From Tetrapyrgos nigripes (Eukaryota; Basidiomycota; Agaricomycetes; Agaricales; Campanellaceae): a stretch of 64,000 bases of DNA. Position numbers and translations under genes: made by a program. The notes under the pieces are model-generated. The model saw only the letters and a list, made by a program, of their open reading frames with translations. It searched no databases and was not told the origin of the DNA. The DNA is taken from contig JAACJM010000216.1 of assembly GCA_013368315.1 (NCBI GenBank), positions 62,001-126,000 on the forward strand, given 5' to 3'. This document shows positions 42,771 to 54,106 of this stretch, piece after piece; the stretch's first letter is position 1; the number at the start of each line of letters is the position of its first letter.

Positions 42771-45700
42771 GCATATAATTGATTCTGGTGCTACTATACA
42801 CTGTACACCATATCTTAACTTACTTTTTCAATGTTCATACTACGCCTGCGTATACCTTTAACTGTTGCCAATTCAGAGCATCTAGAACTTCGATTAGCAG
42901 GCGATATGCAGGTAGAAGTTAGGAAGGACAATAGTGAGTCTTCATCGATCACTCTTAAAAATGTATACTACAACTCAAAACTTCCGTTTACTTTAATCAG
43001 TATTTCAAAAAAAGCGGACCATCATTTTATGTACAATATGCTAATGACAAGGACAATTTCGTTGGCGCTATACACGAGAACGCCAAACTTTACTCTATCA
43101 CAACTAAAAAATTGAGTGATAACGTTGCTAGTTTAAGTTTATAGGAACTTCACAAACAAATTGGTCATATGAGTTATACATATCTAAAAACATTACTAAA
43201 AAAGATAAATCTATTATTATGATCATTATTGATGATTGGACAGAAACTCAATGTGAAGACTGCATCATCAATAATATACATAGACTTTCTGTTCCGAAAC
43301 AACGTACTTCAGAATTAGCAGAAAACTTCGGAGACCATTTTCACATTGATATATTTGGTCCATTACGAACTGCTTCTATTGAAGGCTACAAATACTGGTT
43401 AACCATCGTTGATGAACTGTACACGTTGGTTAATATTATCTCCACTCAAAACAAAAGACGAAGCCTATACACAATGGGTTACATTTACTACTGAGCTATT
43501 TACACAATATGTTATCAAAGTTAAAATTCTACAATCAGACAATGATGCTGTATTTACTTCGGGTGCATTCAGAAACTACCTGAAAGCACAAGGTACAATT
43601 CCACGTTATACAGTTCATGACATGCCTCAGCAAAACAGAGTTGCTGAAAACGATACATCAGCATATTATGAATGGTATTCGTGTTAATCTGCATACTGGA
43701 AAACTACCTAATTGTTTATGGTGGCATGCAGGACTTTATACTATGTACATACTTAATAGATCTCCGAAAACTGCATTAAAAATGCAAACTCCCTATTTTA
43801 AATGTTACAGTGTTAACGCAAACTTAGACAATCTACATAGCTTTGGTACACCTTGCATTGTATATGACGAAGCAAGAACTAGTAAACTAACTCCTAAAGG
43901 AAAACGTGGAGTTTGGTTAGGCTTTGACGATCATTCAAAAGGCCATTATGTCTACTTTGGTACTAAAGTGAATGTAGAACGCAACTTGCAATTCTTAATG
44001 TCCAAATCGCAAGTTGAAGGGGAGTTACAAAACAAAAATCAAGAACCATTAGAAACTACAGAAGAAAATACAAATGAAACTCCAACTTCTCAGGAACACG
44101 AACCTGAACCAATGGATGTCGACGAAGACGAAACTAAACAACCTGATGGCCCAAGACGATCAAAAAGGATCCAAGAAGCTAGAGGTTTACTCTACGATGA
44201 AGTTGAACAAAACATTGCTTTCTTCTTAACAGAATTCAATGTTTACTACGCTGATAACGTTGGCAATCCAATTTCATTTAAGGATGTACTCAATCATCCA
44301 CAACGTGATGCATGGTTTGATTCCATGAAAGCTGAGATAGAATCTCTAGAAAGTCTAGGAACCTGGGAATACGTCAAACCTCCTGCTGATGCGAATATCA
44401 TTGGTTCCAGATTTGTCTACAAAACTAAGTACGAACTTGGCAAACAGACCAAATTGAAATCTAGACTAGTAGCACAAGGCTTTAGTCAACAAGAAGGCAT
44501 TGATTACTACGCAAATGATATCTTTGCCCCTGTAGCATGGATGAGCAGTACACGTATTATACTTGCTCTTGCAGCTTCATTAGACTATGAAACTACTCAG
44601 ATTGATATTAAATCTGCCTATCTTTACGGAAACGTTACTGACGAGGAAACATTATACCTTCGTCCACCTCCGGGTAATTTACTACCTAACTTACCTGAAG
44701 GCTACATACTTAAACTCAGAAAGACTCTATATGGGCTGAAACAAGCTGGTCGTCGATGGTATGAAAAATTATGCAATATTCTCATAAAGTTACTAGGACT
44801 TAAGAAGTCTACTTACGATAATGCGGTATTCTACCGATATCATGAGAATAAACTCATTTTAATACTATCTTGTCACGTCAATGACATTACTTTATGTACT
44901 ATCAACAAAGCTACTGCACAAGCTTTCGTTACTGCACTTAGTGGACACGTCCAAGTCACTGACAGTGGAGAAATCCACTGGATTCTTGGTATGGAAATTC
45001 AATGAGATAGGAATAATCATACTATTAAACTCCATCAGAAACATTACATTGAGAATATTCTCAAACGATACAATTTTGACCAATTACATGCATGCCGTAC
45101 ACCTATGCTACCTGGGCAAAATCTTAGCCCTAGACCTGGGAGTGAACTGCAACGGGACACCGCTGCTATCAAACACTATATGTCACTAGTCGGTGGTTTA
45201 CGATATGTCGCTGACTGCACTAGGCCAGACATTGCATATTGTACTGGTCAACTAGCAAGATACCTTAATGATCCAGGTGAAGAGCATTACGCTGCAGCTA
45301 AACAATGCTATCTTTATCTAAAAGGAACTTGCGATTACTGGCTCAACCTAGGGAGCCCTACTATTACTTCTACTTATGGATTTGCCGACTCTGATGGTAT
45401 GTCCACGTATGGCAATAAACCAATCATGGGCTATGCATTCAAATTTGCTGAATCGCTTATTTCTTGGTCAAGTAAGCAAGGCACACTGAGGCTGAACTAT
45501 GCGCACTCGCACATGCCTCACAAGAAGCTATTTATTTGAAAGGTTTTATAGAAGAAATTCTAAATGCCGAACAGGAGCCAGTACTTATCAACTCAGATAG
45601 TGCATCTATTTTGGCAATTATACAACTAAGCATTTCAATATCCATAAAAACTTCCTTACTGATCGGATACATCAACAATACATACGAGTTAAACATGTGT

Positions 45701-45792
45701 CAACTAATGATCAACTTGCGGATATACTTACGAAAGCTCTCTCTGCTGATAAGATCAAGCGTTTCTCCCAATTACTAGGGATATCCGCTTGA
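42771..45792 (+). pseudogene. pol: Element D protease, integrase, RT and RNase H
   Basis: The protease motif IIDSGAT is at 42775-42795. Integrase has the H..H (ELHKQIGHMSY, about 43148) and C..C (CEDC, about 43252) zinc pairs, HFHIDIFGPL and LQSDNDAVF for the catalytic Asp residues, and NRVAEN for the Glu region. RT is in the 43617-45005 frame (LVAQGFSQQEGIDY, QIDIKSAYLYGN). Its catalytic box reads CHVNDI at 44871-44888 where copia RTs have YVDD, so a catalytic Asp is replaced by Asn. RNase H (VGGLRYVADCTRPDIAYCTG, near 45190) follows with frameshifts near 45480 and 45620. The last frame ends at TGA 45790-45792. Confidence 0.88.
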
Positions 45793-45799
45793 AGGGGAG
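45791..45799 (+). other. Element D polypurine tract
   Basis: GAAGGGGAG immediately precedes the 3' LTR and overlaps the pol stop codon. Confidence 0.7.
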
Positions 45800-46025
45800 T
45801 GTTGGAATTAAATGATAACTATCAAGTTACTATGCATACGGCATTAATCAGGTACTGCGGACATACGGTCAAATGATCATATGGATATACTTAGACTATT
45901 TATATTATTATACTACTCTGATTAATGATATATACTTGAGAGTTAAGCGAGATACATTTGCACGCTCTTATCCCCACTTTGTGACTCTCGCTAAGATAAT
46001 TCGCTAAGATAACCTAAGTCTAATA
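45800..46025 (+). repeat. Element D 3' LTR
   Basis: 226 bp starting TGTTGGAATTAA. Its end reads TAATA where the 5' LTR has TAACA, so the terminal CA has mutated to TA. Confidence 0.88.
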
Positions 46026-46960
46026 CTTCTGTTAAGGACTCCAGAGTTATATTCTCCTCAGGATCAAAAGATGGTGGGGAGTGATCATAAATTCAATATA
46101 GACCAAATTTGTCTGCCTCTGTTATAAACAAAGGAGATTGTTCCTGGTATGTGCCATCATGACTTGAAGAACCAGAAGGTAGATCAGAATCTTTGTGAGA
46201 ATTCTGAGTGCTAGGAAGTCTGGACTTTGCAGGCACCACATCAAGATAGTGAGCTGGATCCTGCCTTTGTCTTGAAGGAGGATTAGATGCCTGACATATA
46301 TGCAAAATTGAGTATCTTGCAGGCCAGAAAAATAAAAATAAAACATACATTCTCTTTCTCTGCAGTGACTGGCTCAAATTGTTCCATCTTCACATCCATT
46401 TTCCTCAGGCTTGTACCCTATTGATCTGTTAAAATTTTAGCTCTGCATAGGAAAAAAAGTCAATACCTGAACTTGAAGCATGTTGGTTTCTTCCTGTTAG
46501 TGAATATTCTATAAGTATCATCATGAATTTTGGTAATATTAAAGTCTTACTTTCTGTTCAAGTTCAGCTAGAGCTTCATAATCAATATCCATTCCCATTT
46601 CTTCCTCTGGAATTATCTAGAAAATATCAGAGTAAATCAATTTCATATGTAAGCTTCAAAATTCATACCATCTCCGGGTCCTCTTCATCAACATTCATAT
46701 CCAGGCTGGTACTTGCCTTCATCACATAAGAATGAAAGTAGTTTTAGTGATCAGAGACAATAGGGGAAATAGAATTGTAAATATGAACTTACTACATTAT
46801 AAGCTGCAGCCTTAGGAAGTTGTTAGGCTGGAACAAGTGCACTTTTGCCAGGTTTTGCACCCATCATTTTTTTCGGTTTGATTTGAACTTTTTGCATGAT
46901 GACTGATGCTTCTTGAGGCTCGCTAGTAAAGGCCCTCTTACAATCTTTGCACTGAGGCAT
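46026..46960 (-). pseudogene. 5' end of a Plavaka-like (CACTA-related) transposon ORF
   Basis: From ATG 46958-46960 the minus strand reads MPQCKDCKRAFTS, then with a one-base shift ASLKKHQSSCKK, a C2-H-C type zinc finger. After intron-rich sequence a later exon (46377-46093) reads PSRQRQDPAHYLDVVP and FITEADKFGLY, then TGA (46093-46095), then IYDHSPPSFDPEENITLESL. A zinc finger followed by an FGLYR-x-Y segment is, as I recall, typical of Plavaka transposon proteins in basidiomycetes; the TGA sits at the arginine of that motif. The reading stops at the LTR of element D. Intron boundaries are not resolved. Confidence 0.55.
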
Positions 46961-47808
46961 GGTGAAGCATTAGGCAACTCAGATATTGCTAGAAGACTAG
47001 AAGAACTTTGGAGAGCTGAAGCACAAGGTGAGGATGAGATGATGGTGGTAAGAAGCAGAGATGCACAGATGTGGCAGTGAAGCTCCCTCGTGTACCCTAT
47101 CACTTGACAGCAGCCAGGAAGTTGGGAGCAGTGGACTGAGCTCATGATTGTCCCATCATGATGAGATGTCGTCAACTCTCAGCATGGGTACACAGTGTAC
47201 TGTATCTGGCCCGCGGGGTTTTTGGTTTGCTTAATCTGGTCTGGATGCGGGTTTTTCGAGTATCTGCAGGTTTTTGGCGCATTTTCGCAGTCAAAAATGC
47301 ACAAAAATCTGCCAAAGTATCCGGAATTTTTGCAAAATTGATACCCATATCCAGAGGTACCAGATACAGATACCTGGCAAGCAACCGTATCTGTGCTGAG
47401 CCTAGGACTCAACTGTCAAGCAGTAGTAACACCAGACACTGGCAGAAAGCAACCACAAGGTTTTATTATGAGCTATGACTAGTAGTAGTACCAACTTGGA
47501 GAGCTATTTCTAAGACTTGACTCTTGAAGCTATACTTCACTCACAGGGACTTCAAATAAGGGTCTATATTACTAGTATCACTATCACTGTGCCGTCAATG
47601 TCTTTTGGAAAATTTTATTAGAGGAGATTATCATTACACTCTTACATGCATACCTGAAAACAAGAAAACACACCAGAAATAATCCTAAATACATCCAGGT
47701 CACTGGACCTTGCAGACGAGAAATCGCTTCCAATGACACTGAGCAATGAGTATCCATTTGTGGCTGGGGTAGCACACAAGTCTGAAAAGACACAAAGCTA
47801 ATTGGCTC
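46961..47808. other. No recognisable gene; low-complexity tract
   Basis: 47205-47400 is rich in GGGTTTTTG and GTATCTG/CAGATAC motifs in both orientations and may be a small decayed repeat. I could not define its ends or a duplication. The rest is featureless. Confidence 0.35.
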
Positions 47809-48156
47809 TCACAAATCTTCTAACACCGTTTGAACCATCAACTTTGGCATTTTGCTACAATCTTCTGCTTCAATTGTCACATTGACCCTAACAACAGCAA
47901 CAAGTAGTAATTCGAGTCTGTTGATGGCTGTATTGATAGTGTCCTCACATGGATTGAACCCAATGGAATCGAGGGTGTTGACAGTGGACTGTCTGAGCTT
48001 GTCGGTATGAAATTCGTTAAGCAAACTTGAAGCAATGACACTAGCTATAGTCTGGGTTGTACTACCAAGTTGTTTTGGATGCATTTTGGAAACCTGGGCA
48101 ATTGAATATGAAGACATCGAGGCATCAGCAGTTGGTGACGGCCCATGGGTATTCAT
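47809..48156 (-). CDS. Hypothetical 115-residue ORF
   Basis: An uninterrupted minus-strand frame from ATG 48156. The product is Ser/Thr-rich at the start (MNTHGPSPTADASMSSYS), then mixed alpha-helical (TIASVIASSLLNEFHTDKLR, INRLELLLVAVVRVN). No known motif or membrane anchor stands out. It begins just downstream of the inverted EthD-like copy on the same strand, so it may be a chance frame or the remains of a fused gene. Confidence 0.3.
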   Translation of the reverse strand: MNTHGPSPTADASMSSYSIAQVSKMHPKQLGSTTQTIASVIASSLLNEFHTDKLRQSTVNTLDSIGFNPCEDTINTAINRLELLLVAVVRVNVTIEAEDCSKMPKLMVQTVLEDL

Positions 48157-48179
48157 TTTGAGAGAGTGAAAGACCAGTG

Positions 48180-48590
48180 GTTAATGACAACGAAAGAGAA
48201 GACTCACCCGAGTCTGTATGTCACCTTCACAGGTACATGATCTGTCAAGTATCTCTAAGCTAAGTTGACTAAAGCACCTTCATGAGGAAAACAGTTTGCA
48301 CACAGACGAGTGTAGGATTCATGCAATAAGGTTATGGTGTCATCTATCATATAGAGCGACCCATGAAGGAGTTTGGGAATCGGAAGCAGAGTAGCAAGCA
48401 CCAGAGATCATCTAGAGTAGACTTGGAGGAAGGACTTGGAACTCGGAGGTGGTTAAGTCAGAGAGGGACATGTTTGTTGTTGTACCAGTCTAGAGAGCAA
48501 AACTTAGTTGTTTTGACCATGTAAGAGAACACAAAAAAGAAACCTTGAAATTTGTCCAAAGACTTCTTTGGCTGGCTTTTAATGATCAGG
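48180..48590 (-). pseudogene. EthD-like gene copy 6 (inverted)
   Basis: On the minus strand KKSLDKFQ ends exon 1. A GTTTCT...TCTCTAG intron follows, then DWYNNKHVPL begins exon 2, as in the plus-strand copies. The middle exon continues with stops to about 48180 (the CATACAGACTCGG...GAGTCTTCTC stretch is conserved). This copy lies 8 kb from the tandem array and in the opposite orientation. Confidence 0.6.
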
Positions 48591-49732
48591 TATGAATATA
48601 AACACACTAACACCATTTCAAGTTTAGGTTTTCCCTTACTCAAACGAAAAAGGAAAGTCAATTAGTCAGGAATTGGTGCTCTCCATTCCTCGAGGGCCTC
48701 AAATGCTCACATCACCTGTTGACGAGCACTGGAGTTAAACCTGGTGAGCTTGATATATGATACAGGATGTCCATCTCTGCTACAAGGTCTTCAATGGCCT
48801 GTTGATGAGCACTGGGTTTAAACCTAGCGAATTGTCACCCTTTGAGTCAATGCATTGTCAGTGTAGTATGGACAGTATTGTCTAGCAGTGTAAGTCTTTC
48901 GATTTTTTGATTTTCATGTCTATCTTTTCTAACTATTCTTTGTAGTCATTTAATGTTAAAAAGCCTCTCCATCGGTCTCAACAACACTGGCACACTTTGC
49001 AAGCTTTCTATACAAGCCTGCATGGTATTTCTTGCAATGACCTGACTTCCTAGTCTGTAATTTGTGGGTGTCTTATCTTCCTTATGGTATCCTTAACATC
49101 ACCTGTAAGTCTCCTCCTGACAGCTCTGTCCAGCCATGGTCAACTCAGCCCTGATGCACAATCTCTGTCCTACTCTCGCTCCCAATCCATGACTTTGATG
49201 TATGGGAACTCTCCCCAAATCCCAATCCTCTCCCCACATTCAATCAATGCCTTACCACACCATACATGCTCTCAGGCAGATAAGCACATGTCTGAGTACA
49301 TTTAGGAAGAGGTACACAAAGGATCAAGCTTGCGCTGTGATGGGTCTGGCTTCAAATCTTCTGCAGGGGGCCAGGTTGCGTGAGTGCCTTAGTCTTATTT
49401 TCTTATCTCTTTTTGCTATTTTGCTATTCTTTTCTCTCTTGCCTCTCAATATTGTCTATACACTTCTGTCATTGTCATTCTTGCCTTGTCCCACCTTCTA
49501 TGTCATGTCTTAACTCACTAATCTCATATTTAAACAGACCATGAATGCTTGGAATCAGTCTTCTCCCATCAAATTTGGAATCAGTCTTCTCCTGTCAAAT
49601 TGTGTACAAACATCAGTCCATCATTGGAGAGCATTGACTGGGAGAGTATGTTGTCTGGGCTACTACATGAACCCTATAGAGTGCGTAGTCTTTTGTTTGG
49701 TACTGGTCAACCTCTCATCATCTTAGTTGTAC
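48591..49732. other. No recognisable gene
   Basis: A short direct similarity (TGTTGACGAGCACTGG...AAACCTGG at 48717 and TGTTGATGAGCACTGG...AAACCTAG at 48800) suggests an old duplication. Open frames at 49084-49513 show no family motif. Confidence 0.35.
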
Positions 49733-50490
49733 AAGCCATGCATCAAGGCGTCACCACTGTCAAACTTAACACATCCTCATTGTCTTCAGACTCATCTCCC
49801 ATCTTCTCTTTCATTGTGGTACTGAACTTAGCTGCTGAGACTGATGCCAACCTCACTGCCAAGCACCCAAATTACGCCATCCTTGCTGCCCCAGGCAGTA
49901 TCACGATATCAAACCATAAGGAAACAAAGAAGTTGTTTCCCACTGTTATCAAAGATAATATGAGTATGGTGCGTCACCTCCAGTCTCAGTCATTCATCGC
50001 ACTAATCTGCTGAACAGTTAACCTCAAGAATGGCAAGGCTGCCAGCATGATTTCCAAGGAGACTTATGAAACTGCCATAGCCAACAAGGAAGTCCTTGAC
50101 TCTGCCATTATCTATACCTGAGACTTTGTCCATAACTAGTGTGTTGAACTCAACCTATCACCTTGTCACTTACTTACTGCTTGGTCCAGTTCCAGCTTCA
50201 AAACTTTCTAATGATCCTACCCTCTTCACATCAACCAATGGACACACTGCTGAATGACCAGGACACACGGTGATGCACATAGTAGTTGGCATTCACAGAA
50301 ACGAGATCAAGCGTGTTCTTGAGACCTACAACCTCCTATCAGAGCGGTACTTTACCCATGCATCACCGACTCTCTTCAAAGCTGGTACACTCAATCCTCA
50401 ACTATCATCACGTTTCCTCTTGTGTATGAAGGAAGACTACATTGAAGGTATCTATGACTCACCCTCTGAAGAGGTGTGCAATGATCAAGT
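49733..50490 (+). pseudogene. Ribonucleotide reductase large subunit fragment
   Basis: Pieces of the class I ribonucleotide reductase large subunit occur in correct order but in changing frames. QGVTTVKL and NLAAET (separated by what looks like a retained intron) are followed by KHPNYAILAA, HKETKKLFPTVIKDN, MISKETYETAIANK, and [20 protein letters not shown] with [27 protein letters not shown] appears in another frame at about 50475. Stops include TGA and TAG near 50120-50140. A cysteine expected after PQLSS is replaced by Arg. It is a non-processed, truncated pseudogene lacking most of the catalytic barrel. Confidence 0.8.
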
Positions 50491-50998
50491 CTCTCCAAAT
50501 TGCCCTCGGCCTCAGACTGACCTCCAACCCTCTCGACTATTTGACCATCCCACCCAGGTCACTGGCGCTCCCCTCACTGCCTCAATCACAGTTGTACCCA
50601 GTGCATGCCTAGACAAGGAAGGCATCAGTTGTCACAATGGTGTCCACTACATACAAGTCGTACAAGGCCAGTGTCCTCAATAACATGTTTGGCAGGATGG
50701 GTTGCAAAGAGTTGCAGTTGGTGTTCCAAAGAGCAGAAGAGATGTAGCCAAGTTAGCTTGCTGGCCATTTAATTCAAGCATTGGGACGTTTGTTTATGAT
50801 ATGCATGGGGTGGACTTCAGTGTGCTCTACTCAAATTACTCTGAGTCACCTACATAGAATATATCTCAGCAATGGTCTCTCAAATTATGATTTGTAGTAA
50901 TAGTATACATTTTATGAAATCAGTCATCATTTTTGCATCCCCATGTTTGCAGTGGTCTGCCCAGGTATAATCTTGTACCCAGATGTTATAGGGTGAGA

Positions 50999-51134
50999 GG
51001 AAAAATTGAGGAACAAATAAAGAGTAAATAGTGAACAAATAATGAAACAAACAAAAGGTCCTTGCCCTATAACAGATTCTTGTTTGTCTCACTGTTTGTT
51101 CACTATTTGTTCTTTATTTGTTCCTCAATTTTCC
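50999..51134. repeat. Inverted repeat, ~55-bp arms
   Basis: 50999-51055 and 51079-51134 are inverted copies (GGAAAAATTGAGGAACAAAT pairs with ATTTGTTCCTCAATTTTCC), with a spacer of about 25 bp. A further pair, GTTATAGGG (50986) and CCCTATAAC (51065), lies just outside and inside. It could form a long hairpin. Confidence 0.75.
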
Positions 51135-51599
51135 CTGCGTTGTGAAAGATCTGGGTATGAGATTAGCCCACTCCTCCTTCAACCATGTCCAGGTTAATAA
51201 GCTCCTCTTCCTGCTCCCCTTTTGCAATCTTGCTTTCTCTTTCGACATTTTGAATGTGCATTGTAACATTTTTCTTCATGCCTTCTACTGCTTATGGCTG
51301 TTGTCAATGCTCACACTTTTATAAATCGTTATGGCTCCACTTCAAGTTCTCCCAAGTCGCCTGGCACTACCCCACCTATGTATGACGTATGCAATACGAC
51401 TGTGTTCTGTGTACATGACCAAGAATAGTTGGCTCCAGTTCTGACCTCCTCACTGAGTCAACCTATGATGGAAGCCAGTCATGTACAAGACCCCACTTGC
51501 TCCAAACTATACAACTCCCCAGCATATGCCATACATATAAAGGCAGCTCGACATCTCAATGAGATTGCAACTCACCATGGCTTCACCTGACACACCCTC

Positions 51600-52671
51600 C
51601 AGAAACATACCACCTTGCCCCTGAACTTCCTCCTGGCTCTTTCAGGCTGTCTCCTGGAGACAGACTCAACAGCCTTCTTGACGACTGTCCTGGGGTTGGT
51701 CCTCTTTTTCCATTTAAACAAGACGAATATGACCTGACCGTTGACATATACAATCATCATTACAATGATCGTAGTGTGAGGGACCCCGACTTCATGGACA
51801 GCTTTGCCACGATCGCAATGAAACAACACTATCTTATACCAAAGAATGAGGATGGTGGAGAATTCCCACTGCCAGCTGGGCTCAAAGTCTGTGTGGATGG
51901 CTCCCTCGGTAAGCATTCCTTTTCCGAGTCAAGACTTTTATAAATCCTTTATTGACTTCAACCTTTTGCAGAGATACTTGATGATTCCGAACCTTCATCT
52001 CCTGGTCCTTCAGGTAAGTTGAACAGCCTCACTCACTCAAACTACATTGCTGACTGTTGCTCACAGCCACCACCTCCTTGAGAGATGACGAGGACAAGGA
52101 GGACTCCCAGTCAGAGCTGATTAGTTTTACTACTCCCAGTCCTTCAGGTAAGTTGAACAGCCTCATGCACTCAAACTACATTGCTGACTGTTGCTCACAG
52201 CTGCCACTGCTGCCTCCGAGTCCTTGGACTCAGATGACGAGTACTTAGAGCTGATTGAGACGTACAGATGGAGGAACTCAAAGATTGTAAGAGACATTAT
52301 TGATTCTGCTCCTAGAGGCTTGCTTGCTCATGACTTTCAGTGGTATGGCTACAGTACCTGTTGCTCCAACAGCAGCCCAAACCCCTAATCCAAGTCCTCG
52401 CAGGCAAGGTTGCCTTGTCACTTCAGATGAAAATGAAGCATTTTCGTTATCTTCACTGGCCCAGGCTACAGCATCCACTGCTCTACCAGCAATCCAAAGC
52501 TCCAGTCCCTGGAAGCATCGTCACCTCGTCACTTGGGCTTCTAGTCAGGTTGATCATGAAAATCAAAAGTTTTCCTCATCAGCCACTCGTGGCAGCTCCC
52601 CAGTGCTCACAAGCCCTCATTGTGACAAACGCTGCTGCCTTCTTCAGGGCTCAGCCAGTGGAAACTTGTAG
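51600..52671 (+). CDS. Unknown spliced gene with a duplicated exon-intron module
   Basis: A long exon (to 51908) reads LAPELPPGSFRLSPGDRLNS, FPFKQDEYDLTVDIYNHHYN and FPLPAGLKVCVDGSL. Phase-1 introns follow at 51909-51971, 52014-52066 and 52148-52200. Exon 51972-52013 reads ILDDSEPSSPGPS, exon 52067-52147 reads ATTSLRDDEDKEDS, and exon 52201 on reads AATAASESLDSDDEYLELIE. The last two introns are both 53 nt and differ at two positions. A later open stretch (about 52340-52671, VAPTAAQTPNPSPRRQG) ends HCDKRCCLLQGSASGNL; its junction to the previous exon is unresolved. The start is not located, and I do not recognise the family. Confidence 0.5.
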
Positions 52672-54106
52672 ACACAGCCCATCATTCTTGCCTTTTGCAT
52701 TAGCATGTTTTGCAGCTGATCTAGTATCATTATGCACATCTTTTTTAGTCACATGCCTACTTTTTGCAACTAATCTATCAGTGTATATTTTGTAGCATAG
52801 TTTGTCGCAACTGTTCTCCTCCAAGTCCAAGTCCTAGTCACTTACTTGTTTTGTTCAAGTTATTACATGCCTGCTTTTTGCAACTAATCTATCAGTGTAT
52901 ATTTTGTAGCCATGGACCACTCTGACCACCATCATGAGACCTCCCATTCCTTGAATGCAAATCAACACAGTGTAAAGCCCCAGAATTCAGACAGGCTAAA
53001 ACTGTCTGATTCTCGGGAATTTCTAGAATTTGATGCGAATCAGACACTGATTCCTGTGTGTCTCATTCTCATCTCATCCTAGAATCAAACTGGCAATTTT
53101 ATGGACTTGGCAGTTTTCTTTTTGTCGAGCTATTGTGACTGATGGTGACCTTCTGCAAGCACGGTGACGTGTCTTATCCTGACCACCACCACCTTTGCCT
53201 CCAACTGCCTTGACTCTCAGCTCAGTGCATGACGTGTTCAAGTTCAAGTTGCTCGCAGTAGTGTAACCTTCTCTATCTTGATCATACACTCGCCATGAGT
53301 AAAGTCTCAACGGTACACCACATACATAGTCTCTTCTGCCTGTTACAAAAACTCTGACAGGATTATTTATGATGAAATATACCACCTCATATTACTCAGG
53401 AGATGTCGATCACGGAAGTATGGCATGACAGTATGTCCTTCAAATATTTTGTTTGCCTTGACTTTAATCTCAAGGCTTACTTTATCTTTGCACCCTCTCT
53501 AGAAACCATCATGTTTGTGATCAGTGTCGGTGAAATGGATTATCAATGAGTCTTTTCCCCAATTTGTCCAAGCTAGAGGTGAGCATACTAGTAATTTAAT
53601 GATATTGTTAGTGATACAAGCTGGACCCAGACATTATCTTTACATTACGCTCTCTGAATAACACTTGTTTTGACCCATTATTAGCACGTATTATTGTTGT
53701 CCTTAGGATGTCTCACAGCGAATGATGTACACAAATCTATATTCTTGTTGAAGTGAGTCCAGATCACCATTACTTTCCCTGCTCCTCATCTTACACTATC
53801 CTCAACTAACAGCTTGGAGAGGTAGTCAGAGGCTCTCGTTCTCCCAACTTGCAAAGGGTTATCTCAAGGTGTCACCCTGGTAAGTCAGCTTGCTTTCTTG
53901 TTCTGTGCTTAGACATCTCAGCTGACACTTGTTCTCTTAGATCAGGCATGCCTTTGACTGTTCAGCATTGTACCTTAGCTGCAGGGGAGTTATGGATGCA
54001 GGGTAATGGACAGTTAGTTTGGCTGGTTTAGGTAGGGTAGGATAGTGCATCTCATCGGCTAATTCTGGTGTATTCTATGTACATAGGCTTAATCTCATTC
54101 TAATTC
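52672..54106. other. No clear gene
   Basis: Short coding-like bits may be internal exons linking the flanking spliced genes, but no phase-consistent joins were found. A 40-bp stretch (ATGCCTGCTTTTTGCAACTA, about 52869) repeats one at about 52752. Confidence 0.3.

Larger units (their letters stand above)
41066..46025 (+). mobile_element. Ty1/copia retrotransposon D
   Basis: A plus-strand element with LTRs at 41066-41300 and 45800-46025, a primer-binding site, gag, protease, integrase, RT and RNase H in the copia order (integrase before RT), and a polypurine tract. LTRs differ at many positions, and coding frames are broken at several places, so it is old. The flanks (GAGAC on the left, CTTCT on the right) are not a target duplication. 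Confidence 0.93.

Noticed and set aside
47158..47412. Possible small MITE with GTATCTG/CAGATAC motifs
   Set aside because: Ends only loosely match and flanks show no duplication.
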